From assembly GCF_901709675.1 (NCBI RefSeq), contig NC_051087.1, positions 2,806,001-2,870,000 of the forward strand: a stretch of 64,000 bases of DNA, given 5' to 3'. Positions 48,201-60,200 of the stretch are shown here, in pieces. Both the position numbers and the translations under genes were made by a program. Under the pieces are notes generated by a model. It did not search any database, was not told where the DNA came from, and saw only the letters and a program-made list of their open reading frames with translations. The DNA comes from Syngnathus acus (Eukaryota; Chordata; Actinopteri; Syngnathiformes; Syngnathidae). The first letter of the stretch is position 1, and the number at the start of each line of letters is the position of its first letter.

Positions 48201-49059
48201 GCCCAGTTGAAACAATGGCCCAGTAAAACGTGTGACAAGGGGAGCCAAACAAGACAGGTTTTGAGATGACCTGCCCAGACGGAGGTAGCAAGGGAGGCAG
48301 GTCAGAGAGGAAACGGCGGGACAATATGTTGAATAAAAGATAAGAACATTGTGCTTCACTTCAGAAAAGCATCTGCGCTCCGGCATTCTTTGGCCGCTTG
48401 TACCGCGCCGTGTACAAACTATCGACACGGAGCAAAAAAAAAAAAAAAAGCTGATAATTAAATTACACGTGTTGTGGTCGCAATGGTTTGCACATGTGGA
48501 AGGAGGAAGAGGGAACGCACGCTCGGATCGACTTGGGATGAATAATAAAGTAAAACGCAGAGCACAAAGGCTGTTAATGATGATGTCGTAAAAACGGAAA
48601 GGAAGTCAGTGATTCCGCCTAAGCCCGCAAATTATCATCTGACGCTTTTCCAAGATTTTTAAGAGGGGGAACATCCAAAGTGTTGGAGGTTTTGCATCTG
48701 CCTGTCTGCTTTTAACTGAGCAAGATATTCTCCCAATATTGCAGACTACTTTGAATTATTTTGTCTCCAAAACAACTGCGGAAAATGCTAAAATGCTAGC
48801 ATCAGGCTAGCTTTTCTTTATACGGTGGTCCAGATACAATATGTCCGCTGTATACATCACATACATTCATTAAGTAATTCAAACGTGTAATTTGACATTT
48901 AAGTGAAGACGTACCGCCTCTAAAATATCGTCCAGATTTGTTTCAAATAGCCAACGCTAGCGTTGTCGCTAGTTTTTAATGGTAGCTAAATCAGTCTCCA
49001 TATAGGCGCAGCAGTAAAAACAGCCCGGTGAGCACTGACTCAGCAAAAAATACATCACG

Positions 49060-49480
49060 TTGGCGAAACGTTTCCAGACCACCTCGAGTGAATTTGCGAG
49101 ACACCGCCATCTCATTGAACTTAACAAAAGACATTCAAATGCGACTAACAACCCACGGCTGCGGCGCATCAAGCCGCAGTTTAGGGATAAAAAATGGCCC
49201 CGCGTCTCCTCTCGGATCTACGCTCAACAGTCCAGTCCCCGTCTTAATTGAGTCATATCCCCTGCGCTGCTCAGACCTTATCGTATCACGCTTTCTAATT
49301 GAGCCGCGCTGCTCGGCGGAGACAATGCGCCAGGAGCTCCGCCGAAGTTATTAATTTTCACTTTGTCCGAAGCTCTGTCCCAATTAGGTCCCCTGGCTGG
49401 GGCCGACAGGGCGGCTAACGTGATTACGGGACAAGCTTATTAGCCTGTAGTAGCATCGGCGAGGGGGGGGCGACCCGAAA
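49060..49480. other. Candidate conserved noncoding block with two perfect hairpins
   Basis: Unique-looking sequence with CTTAATTGAGTCATATCC, TTTCTAATTGAGCC, AGTTATTAATTTTCAC and CCCAATTAGGTCCCC. Two perfect hairpins lie within it: CTGCGGC/GCCGCAG (49159-49165, 49173-49179) and TCGGCGGAG/CTCCGCCGA (49313-49321, 49337-49345). Repeated homeodomain-type cores in unique sequence suggest a regulatory element; conservation was not tested. Confidence 0.3.
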
Positions 49481-50047
49481 TGAGAATATGCGCAACCTTG
49501 GAGAGTGATTACCGCATTCTATTCTGGTCTAACTGGTACCATTAGTTTAAATGCGCGCTCTTATTTTTGATCACTCGTAGTAAGTCTCTGGAAAAGTCTT
49601 GGGTCCTTCCGGTCCCGGGCAGCGTGAAGGCACAACGGATTGGTTAAGGAGAAACCGCACGAGCTGGAGCGCAGGCAAAGTTCATCGCACGCCAGCAGCG
49701 ATGGCATCAATCCAGTCCTGGCACTTGGCCACATCACAGTCAACTGGCAGAGGTGATTTGACGAGCCCGGGGATAAACCAGTCTTCCCAATTAAGTATCA
49801 GCGCCCCGAGTCCATCTTAGTTTTGTTTACTTCTACTCAGGATTTTTATTTTCTACTTACTGGCCTGAAACCACAAGCACTGTTGAATAGTGCGAGTTGA
49901 CAAAACTAAACTAATAAAATAAAATGAGCAATGGTGGGAAGTAACAACAAAAAAGTAAGTAAGTAAGCTTCGACTTAATTCTTATTTTTCCCTCCGAAGT
50001 GAACGGCAACTTCACTAATCTGTTACAGCTCGCGTGCTCCTTCTTGG

Positions 50048-50060
50048 CCACCGGGGGCAG
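50048..50060 (+). promoter_or_regulatory. CTCF-like motif
   Basis: CCACCGGGGGCAG matches the CTCF core with one deviation (G for A at position 6). Same strand as the motifs at 12480 and 43762. Confidence 0.3.
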
Positions 50061-50110
50061 TATAATTCAATCACGTAGACAAATGAAGAGTTTTATCGCG
50101 AGCGATTCAA

Positions 50111-50180
50111 ATCGATTAATTCCGCAATATTTCCATTTCAATATCTATATCGATCAATTCCACAAAATTTCCATTTCAAT
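50111..50180 (+). repeat. Two-copy tandem duplication, 38-bp period
   Basis: ATCGATTAATTCCGCAATAT... (50111-50142) recurs as ATCGATCAATTCCACAAAAT... (50149-50180); the 32-bp copies agree at about 28 positions and both end TTTCCATTTCAAT. Confidence 0.8.
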
Positions 50181-51151
50181 GGCAGTCTTTGTAGGGCTTT
50201 GGGTGAATTTGCCATTTTAGATCATTTGCACCAATTTTTCTTCATGAATTCAGCTACTTTAAGTCATTGAAACTTTGCGGAGAAGGAAAAAAAAAAGCGG
50301 CTGATGCTGCTTCCTCGCTCAAAGTTGTCCGCAACCGCAGCATGTATCCACGGCCCCCCTTTCATGTTCAGCACCACGGCGGCCTCGTTCAATCAGACAC
50401 CATTGCGAGGATGAAAAGTTTTGAAGCCATCTCGTCCGAGCGATTCCTCAGATGGCGCCTTCCATCGCCCTGAGTGCCAAAAATTACAAGCCCACTCCAG
50501 TGCCCAGGGGGGATGTTTTAATGACAAGCTCGCCACGACTGGGCTTCACCCACCGCGATTAAGGTTAGCCTTCATGATCAGAGGCGGCGCCGTACAAACA
50601 GTTAGTCCAGGAAAACAAGAGCGAGGGAGTGGGAGAGCGCTTTGACATGAAGACACCTGCCCACTCAGCAACTCCTTCAACGCTCACTTTTTTTTTCTTT
50701 TTTTTTTTTTGGAAGGCCACGGGGGCCGCGTCGCCGCTAGCTGCCCGGCTAACAAGAACGGCGTCCTGCGGATGAGAGAAGAATGACAGGGGGCTCGGCA
50801 TCATGGAGGGGGGGAAAGGAAAAAAAAAAGAATCCTCTGATTAATATTTCATTTCGGAACTTGGGCCTTCGGATGTCTCCAAACTTGTCTTAGATGACTT
50901 AGCGCTGAGGCTACAAAAGTCAAACGTGTCAATCCTCTCTTCCTGAATCTGTCGGGTTTTTTTTTTTTTTGCAAGCAGGTCAAATATTTTCATCTACAAA
51001 GAACTCTGCTTTGATTGTTGCAGTTGCCTATTTTAATCAGAAATTGCTGTCTTGTAATATGTGAATAATAAAAAAGTATTCCAGTCATTTTATCAAAAAG
51101 GCAAATACATTTGTAATGGAATTGCACCATTTCTAATTTGATCTGGAGGAA

Positions 51152-51200
51152 ATACAGTGGATAGAAAAAGTCTACACACCCTGCTGAAATGCCAGGATCA
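51152..51200 (+). mobile_element. Terminal fragment of a teleost DNA transposon
   Basis: ATACAGTGGATAGAAAAAG followed by TCTACACACCCTGCTGAAAT and GCCAGG. This is a very common fish repeat start (TACAGTGGATATAAAAAGTC...). The rest of the element is not recognisable in the A/T-rich sequence that follows. Confidence 0.6.
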
Positions 51201-54200
51201 ATCTCAATCTTGCTAGTGAAATTGAATATAGATTTTTTTTTTACAGCATTTTAGCTTATTTATCACTTGGTGTAGTAATATATAGTGGCAATATTTTGAT
51301 TGAAATTTCAATAATAAAATATTTTAAATCAATACATTCATTTTTGGACTTCATATTTTTATTTCTGTATTTTGGATATTTATTTCTAATTTTACTTTAA
51401 TACAATATATTCTAAGTCCTTTTATTTTTATTTCATATATTTTTGATTGTTTTGTTGTTTTTTTTAAAAAGGTGCTTAAACATTAAATATGTATGTATGT
51501 CCCTGGCATTTGTCTTCAAAATTGTGCTGTTACAGGACGGGACTACGAGCAAAACAAATAAATTAAAAAAAATAAATAAACACGATGGTCTCACCCACCT
51601 AAAAAGCGTGTCTGTTTATTGTTATTTTCCAAATATTTGCTTGAAGGAAACGAGAAGGTTGCACAAATCAATAATCAGCAAAGTCCAATTATGGAAAAGT
51701 ACAGATTGAGGATCTGATGCGATGCCAAGCACACTTTTGCCTAAAAACTTGCACTTGTTTTTTTTTTTCTTTCTTTCTTACACAAACAAAAGACAAATAT
51801 GAAATTCTAATGTTGCAAGCCACAAGCTATTTGCGTGCGGTGTGACCGGCTATGCTGGGCGCGCGCGAGACCCGTATTTAATTGTGGACTGGAAGGCTGA
51901 TGAAAAATGTATCTCTTAAAACACCATTTCCATTCAAGCCGCATTATGGAGCCCGACAACAGCAAGTCATCCGCCCGCCTCTCGTTTCTATTACCATAAT
52001 GTAATTGGGGTCGCAAAAGTGGCTTTGAAGACGAGAAATCTACGCCACATTTTGGCGTCGACCTTTCATTTTGCGTGTTACACAATCCTCGGCTTCCATG
52101 GGTCAACCTCGTTGATTATTCACAGAGAAAAACGAGCAGCTGTTGACGGCGGACAGCCACATTCCTTGGCAGCCCCCCCACCCTTCGCATTTCAATTTGT
52201 CTTAGAGCAACAAAAAAAGAAAGCCTTAAATAGCGCAGCCGTGGCCTTTTTCCCACACAGGTCCCGGCGAGGTGAAGAAGAAGCCCACTGCTGCCATCGG
52301 AACGGCAGATACGACGGGGTCTTTGCGAGAGGTTAAAACATTCTGCTGGAAGAGAAGAGGCGAGGAGGCAGGAGGAGAGCGAGGGGGGCTTTTGGAAGAC
52401 AGTCCCTCACAGCTAAGCGAAAAACAGCGCTCGGATTCTTAACAGCGAGTGCCAGGTGGTCACAGGATGAATTCACGCGGGGCCGTTGCAGAACGCGAGC
52501 GGCAAGAGATTATCGCACGGCTTCGGAGCCTAAGGCCACGGCAGGGAAGGCTGATTGGAGGCCCAGGAGAGGCCGCGTCTCACAATCACCTCCCCTCAGG
52601 TCTACACAGAGGTGTGGGCCCAATCCAGAGAGACACGCAGGGTCTGGTGAGCTGGTTCACCTCGCTACAGGCGGACCTCCCATCGGGACGGTGGAGGCCC
52701 GAAGGCCACACGCATACTCGACGAGGAGCACACTCGCATCCTCGCCCGACAAGTTTCTTTGAGCAGATCTTTGGCAGCGGGCTTCCTTGTCGAGGGACCG
52801 GCGGTCCCGAGGAGCGAAGGGTTAATCTCAAACAAGAGAGCCCGTACGCTTCTTCGCCAGCACCCGGAGCGAGCCGCGCTTGGAAACGACCAATGTATGC
52901 ATGTGTGCGGTCGTGCAAAAGGTGATGCAGACCAAAACGCCGCTAAGCCCGTCAGAAAATAAATGGACTCCGCACGCTTTGATCTTCTGCGTGGACTCTA
53001 GAGAGTCTATTTCTGATTTTGCAATGTCAAGAACTTCACGAATTTAAAGGAAATGAATTCAGCCGCTTTGATTGGCCAGGAAATAAGTCGGCTGTGTTCA
53101 CTCCGACGACGACGCAACCACCCCTTTCCTGTCTACGAAAATACCAAACGAAAGAAAACTAATGTCGGACACTAAAATAAATATTCACAAACTATCAAAC
53201 ATGAACGTGATGAAGCCACAGATGTTTTTATTTTAGTTGCAATCAGACTTGCTGATCCAGACAAACCGCTTCAGTAGCCAAGGAAAGTAAGAACCTTTCT
53301 AAAAAGTCATCTGCATGTTGTTTTTACCACCATTTGAACGTTGTTCACTTTGGCCTTTCGGTGTCTTCACTTCTACATAAATTATTGACTGGCTAATTTG
53401 GTCCGCGGGCCCTGAGAGACGCCACAACGTCGGCATGACAGCTTGATCTATTAGTCGGAGGCCAACGACAGCCTCGTTCCGGCATCGTCCGTGACGGTGT
53501 GTGCGTGGAGTGTCAAAGTGCGAGTAGGTGGGTGCGGTGAATTGGGGGGGTCCCGCTCATTCTCTGTTGCATTAGTACAGGAGCAGGACTGGGACACATC
53601 AACATCTTAATCAATACGTGAGAGTCAATTACTGAGGAAGCGCGTGCTTAAGCAAGATCTGATTATTGGGTTCATGTTCAGTCCACCAAATGGAGCAAAT
53701 CAATGTGATGTGATATGTGCTATATACAACACACACACACACATTGTGTCACCTCCCCCTGTGCTCCATCTCTCGACCACACTGTCACCCTTCTTCTCAA
53801 ATTTCTCACAAAGAGAGAAGGCAGAGATGCCGATTACAGGGACAAAGAGGATGGATTGATATCCACCCAACACAGGTGTTATTAAAAATTCATATTCGTC
53901 TCTGTATTTATACTCCTCAAATGTTGTTGTCATGGACGGCGGCCCGGAGAGTTTTTATTAACGTTCTACTAGCGAGTCGAGAAGGTGAATTTTAAAACGA
54001 GCAACGGATAATAAAAGCAAGTGTTTTATTTTCATTCATGGCAAGAGCTTATTGGAATGCCGAGTCACACTGACAGTAAATGTCATGAGACGGTGGCAAA
54101 TGACTACTTTTGTTGAAATGATGCTCCTCAACTTACACTAAATCACAACGAGTCAGATTTGCTTTTAGCCACAATTCTGCTGCTGTCAGTCAACTCATCA

Positions 54201-57200
54201 GTGTGGATTTATTTTTATTTTTTTTACAGGACCTACGGGCTGGATCACAAGCGACAACCAAACGTAAATAGGTGATAGTAGAAGCACCATCAGAAAAATC
54301 AATATCTCGGGAATTTTTATTTTTTTAAGGCTTTTATTTTGGTTCTTTTCACAGTCCCTTTTTTTTTTTTGTATCTCATAAGCCGGCAACTTGCAGCCGT
54401 TGCTTCGGCTGAATCATAGCAATATTGATTTGATTATGTAAAACCTCGGAGGAACCTCAAGCCAGATGTAGAAATAACTCACCTGAGTCGAGTGGGAGCG
54501 CACGCACACACACTTACACACACAGGGAGGACAAAGAGACCAAACCAGGAGAGCGATGCGGGGATAAAAGCATAATTACTCCTCTTTACAGACAAAATAA
54601 TTTTCAGTCCCCATTTTCCAAGTATTGCGCCGCTTTGATTTGTGGCTTCCTGCTTTCTCTGTCCTCAATGATAATTAAACTGCTACACTGTATTGTATTT
54701 GGAGAAATGGCAGTTATGAACTGGCCAGAAAAGTCAACTACGGCCAAACGTGTGTGTGCACGTGTGTGTGTGTGTGTGCGTCACAGATAAATAGAAACGC
54801 ATTGAAATGTTTGGCTCTGTGATCTGTGGCACCCTCTTCTGGAGCCACAATTTCTCACTACTGTCTACAGTCCACAATGCTGAGTCAATACACAACCATC
54901 TTTAAAAAAAAATAATAATAATTGGTTGTATTTGCTGAACTGGCAGCCTGTTTAAAAACGACGGATCCTGTTTGTATCGTGTTGCTAACCAAAACAGCAG
55001 CACCCACTGAAGCATTTAAACGGTTTCTCGGGTTATTAAAATTGTACAGACATACTATATATGAAATGGCCAAGTTAAGAATGATAAAAGTAAATCTTCA
55101 AATAGGCAAATTGTTGAATTCCAATGAGGCAAGGTTTCACAGTCATGTTTAACATTTACACTTTGTTTCTGCACATATGAATTAGGGGCCCTTGAAAGTC
55201 TTGTAAAAAGTGAACAAGCCCCTGATAGGAAAAAAAAATTCCCCCCCGCTGCTCTAATGTACGACTACGCTAGCAATCCAAGACAAGACGCTCTTGGCCG
55301 GGGACTAATTGGGCCACCTTTGTTCCCCGCCTCGCTGCATTATGGGAGCTACGTGTCCGGGGGGCTCTGCCTTTTAACCGCCCGAAATTACCATTCCACC
55401 TCAGTGAATCTCCGTCCCAATCAAACGACTGGAACATTGTGGTCAAGCCGCCGTAATTGGGCCGGGCTGGCGTCCCATGTAAAAACACTAATCAGATCAC
55501 ACGAGGGAGGGAGGGGGGTTGGGGGGTGTCTTCAAACGGGAAGATGAGGTTTCAAGCAATCTATGCGAGCGTGTGATTAGGTGGGCACAAAATGGACCAC
55601 AACGGTCGATCTCATTATATGGACAAAACATTGCCCCTTTTGTTCTCATGTGCGCATTTTAAAAGTCACCCACACTTGCAGCTCCAAAAATGGAAAGCAG
55701 ATCTGAAATTAATGACAACAGAAACGCCGCAACTGTTTGCAAATAGCAACCGAGGACCATTTATTATTTCGACGTGATTTTATGATGTGATTGACATGAG
55801 GCGGGAAGAAAAAAAAGAAAAGAGGTCCCAAACTTTATTTTTCACGGACCATTAAAGTTAAAGGCTCCCCTCAAAGCTTTTACACGTTGTAAAAACGTTA
55901 CTGCGTTGCGTTATTCCTTCAACTCTGATAAGTTCACCAAGGTCTAAAATGAAAAGAGGCCGGCCAGGAAGGTTGTTTTTTTTCGGTGATTTTGTTTTCT
56001 TTCATTGCTATAAATGAAAATAAGCGAGCCCTTTAAAGTGGAAAAATTAAGATCTTTCATTTGGGGAAGATTTTTAGCACTAGAAATAAGAAGAAATGAG
56101 CAACACACTAAAAATGACGAACAAAATAAAAATAAAAAAATTGCACGCAAAGTTTGGATTACTGGCATTGAATTTCGGCATGATTGGTTATTAACGAGAT
56201 CCAGCGCGGCGCATTACAAAGCTAACCTTCATTGACGCTTTTAAGAGTAAACGTCAATTCCAGTCGCGCGTAATCATATCAAGCTAATCGGCATCGACTT
56301 GCACTTGGATGAAGAAAATAGAAGCGGCGGCAACCAAACCCAAGATCTGTTAGTTAGTATACTAAAAACAAAATGGTATTTCTTTTTTTAAATAAATCCC
56401 AGCTACTCACGGCAAAAATTGACTTTTATTTGAGGGAGGCGTTTATTTCCTGTACCTCACGTGGACGACGTAACCTGAACTCATCCAATTTTCTTCTCAC
56501 AATCAAGAGAAACGACCCGACGTGAAGCAGTTAAACAAACGCAAAGAAAGCCGCGCCGACGGTATTGCTTTACGCCGAGCGGGCGGGCAGCCATGCATCA
56601 AGCCGGCCACACGCAAACAAGAGTGGCTACATCCGTCATCCGCGCTGACACAAACAACTGCACGGTGTCATAAAACTCGCATTTGTCACGACACGTAGTG
56701 ATTCGTCAGGAGACCATCATTCATCGTTTCTAATGGCCTCCCGCCCGGCTTCTCTGCCTAGCCGGCGACGGTAATGCTGTTTAAATGCCCGGCGGAGCGG
56801 CGCGCAACACCAGATAGCATCCATCTCCACCAATCAGCCCACCAGTACCTGCGAGAGCCCCCAGAGAGCCTCCGCATTAGGACAGTTAGGGGGCTTTCTG
56901 GTCTGGTTAGTGGATTAAGATCTCCTTGCACGAGGTTCGATGGATAGCTAGTAGCGCAGCCGCAAGCTAGCTTTGGTGTCGCTAGATTAGCGATGCTAAA
57001 ATGCTAAGAGTAAGGGCCTAGTTATGGTTGCTTTGAATCTGAAAAAATAGTCGTTTTTAGTACAGACTAATTTACATGCTGTAGTTGGCCTAATAAGTAT
57101 ATTTGTTTTGGGGAAGCTAAGAGGGGGGGGGGGGGTCAATGAAGATACACATGCATCGACACATTCGGAGTTTAGAAACACTGAGCAAAACAAGCAAACA

Positions 57201-60200
57201 GTGCAATTATAAGCCAATCCTACGCACATAAAAACACTGTACAAATGGCAATAAACTGGATAATGACCCGGGGATGCCAATGTAATATATTCACCGGCGC
57301 TTTTTAATTGTAGCCGCGTTTGCCCTCACCGTTTCATGTTATGGGGTCAGGCGTTTTAAACTTTTCACAGCTGCGTCGAGAGGAAAAAGGGGACAGCATC
57401 CCGAGGCGCTTTTCAGTTTGAGAGCCGAGTGGCCGTGCCAGCGCCTGAGACTTGGATTCATTACCCGTTTTTTTTTTTTTGCAGCGCAAACATTACCTTA
57501 CAAGGCGCGGCCATATGCTGGCGAGGATCCCGCTCTCGCCTTGTTTCAATTACACGGAATCAAAGTTCGCAGGTATGCTAGGCGCAAAGGGCTTTATAGG
57601 AAGACGGCAAGGGGGAGGCAAAGTGGGATTTACAAAGTCCTTGCCTCCCTCATCGCCTGTGAAAGCCAGCCTTGTTTTATTGGAGGACGATTGCAAAACA
57701 TTAACAAAGAAAAGCGGTAGTTTGGCCGAGCAACAACGCGATTCCTCTTCCAACTCTTACAGTAAGCGTAGAAGTTCCCGCTTTGATTTGACGCAACTTG
57801 TCGGCCTTGTTAAAACGTCTGAAAGCATCGGAGCCGGATTACGTGTCACACCGCAAATGTATGCGTCTCATTAGCGACGTTTGGCAATCGTAGCGATGCG
57901 GGGCGGCACTTCAGCCATGTTTTCGGGACTCCTGCGGAGAACTCCGCGTTGCCCCTGAAGCGAATGTACTCATATGCGCACCGTTGAAGTCTTTATTAGT
58001 CATGAGGTAATGGCACTGGAAGGTGATCAAGGCAACGGTTCAATGATGTGACCTGAGCGAAAGGCACGAGATGGCAAGTTTGAGTGCCGACACGCAGAAA
58101 ATGCACATAAATTGAAGGACGGCTGGCAGCCCCCTTTGACCGAAAATAAAAAAGTGCCTGGGAATTATGTGGACCATCCATGAACTTGGGGAAAACAATA
58201 AAACGTTCAATCAATTGTAAAAACTGTGACTCCTCTCTGAAATATTCGAGAATTTAGTTCAGGACTCTTCGAAATATTCTGACGTTTTCGCATTTGCCAT
58301 TTTGGGTTGTTTTGAGCTGTCTCAGCTACTAAGGAGTCATTGCAGAAGAAGGCTAGCGAGCAACAGCGAGTTAGTAGCCGCTAGCTCTGAGTTGCTAATA
58401 GTGAAAGATTCCTTCATGAAGTTACATTTCACTCCGAAATGCTATGAAAGTCTCGATAGCGTGTTTCTATATGTATGTATATTTTTATGGTGTGAGACGT
58501 CTTGCTATTGTCTTGCTAAAAACAGTTTGCATAGGCTAATGCGGCTAAGCAACAAGGAAAATCAAGAGTCAATCTCGAGACGGCGGGCAAATTACAATGA
58601 GCCCCGGTAACATCATTTCACATCCTATTGAGCGTTTTACTGTACGGCAATGACACTCGCATCAAAGTTACTGAGTGTCTTGTCAGCTGTTTAGCAACTT
58701 CACTTATATCTGGCCGTGCCTTCTCAAAATCAATAGCATATTTTCTCACCGATAAATAATGTAGGCCTGAGAAAGGAGGACCAAATGCATGCATCGACAG
58801 TCGGCTGCAATTAGCCAACGGCGGCCCCCGTGTAAGTGATGACAGCGGCTCCCTCCCTGCCTCCGGCACACACTGGATCAGCAGAAAATCAAGACTTGGA
58901 GCCACTTTGTCACCGGCGGAGGGAATGAGTCCTAATGGGAGGGGGGGGGAGTCGCGCTACCCTTCGTCGCCACTGCATTTGCTGCTCAAGCATTTTCTCC
59001 AGGCCAATGGAGCAGCCCTGACCAGATTCCAGATCCCCTCATCTAAGCCGTTAATATGCTCTGGTAAAGACTGCAGCCGCCGCAAACCGAGGTTAGTCAA
59101 GAGGCACAAGAGTGGGGGAGTGGATTGAGTGCGGACGTGAGTGTCTGGTCACAATGACAGCTGAACTTTCCTCCAACTCCCTAATATTGTAGAATTGGGA
59201 ACGCGGCCAAGCGGTATGGGTTGGGATATAGACTTCGGTTTGCATTTCTTACTATTTTTCAGGAATGACATTCCGTCCGAGGAGATGGAGATGAGAAGAA
59301 AATGTTATCTTCAGTTTTGGTGAAAAGTATTGGACTCAGTTTTTAGCTGGATGACCTCAAATTTCATGGTGGGTATTTTTATTGCCATCTAAAGTCAAAA
59401 CCGATTTAAGTCGAACTATATGTAAGGGTTAAAGCTGCAGCATGGCGGGACCGGAGCAAGCTGCCCTGGTGGTGACAGAGACTCTGTCACCGCCCTGCAG
59501 GTGTCTTCACGTGATGGAGAGGGCTCTGGGAAACATTTATATCTCAAATCCACTTTATCGACCGCGCCGCTGTCAGCGCCCTGGCAAGCGGCTCTTAGCG
59601 AAGAGCGCGCTGACACGAGGAAGCCTCCGCACGCCGAGTACGCCCCCCCCAACCCGAACCTTTATCCACCCACCTTTTTAGCTGGAACCTCTTTATGGTG
59701 ATTGTTTTATCAGCGTTCCTGTCCGTCCCCTGGGAGGTGGGCGGCCCGCGGAGGATGACCCTCATTTTCTGAAAGCAAAGTGTTCAGTATTGATCAGTGG
59801 GAATGAGCGGCCTGTGACACGGGTTAATTTACTGGACCTGGGAAGGTTCATTGTTTCCTGTCATTCCTCAACTCATGGCGCTGACCTTTACCACCCTGTC
59901 CTACAATTGTGTGTGCGTGAGCATGTGTGTGTCTGTACGCACACTTGCACATGTGGCTTGACTGTTCACTGGCTGAGCAGAAAAATAATGTAAATTGTAC
60001 AATTGTCTGTATACATACTCACATATCTCACATATTTGTAAACAAGGGAAGAAAATCTGGTTATGTGAATTTAGTCAGAAAAAAATATTTTATACAACGT
60101 TACAAAATGTCATCCCCATTTGAGATTATGCCTGAGGAGAGAATAAAATTGCAATCAAATGGGGAAGGAAAAAAAAAACATGGTTTTAATAATAAATGAA

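Larger units (their letters stand above)
45299..51150. other. Intergenic flank, no gene seen
   Basis: It holds G runs (45392-45399, 45910-45920), A17 at about 48433-48449, a candidate noncoding block at 49060-49480, a second CTCF-like motif CCACCGGGGGCAG at 50048-50060, a short tandem duplication at 50111-50180 and T runs at about 50689-50711 and 50956-50970. No coding exon, tRNA or other RNA gene was recognised. Confidence 0.7.

Noticed and set aside
54205-54270. Polypyrimidine tract plus TTTTTTACAG as an exon start
   Set aside because: The following frame stops quickly and resembles no protein.
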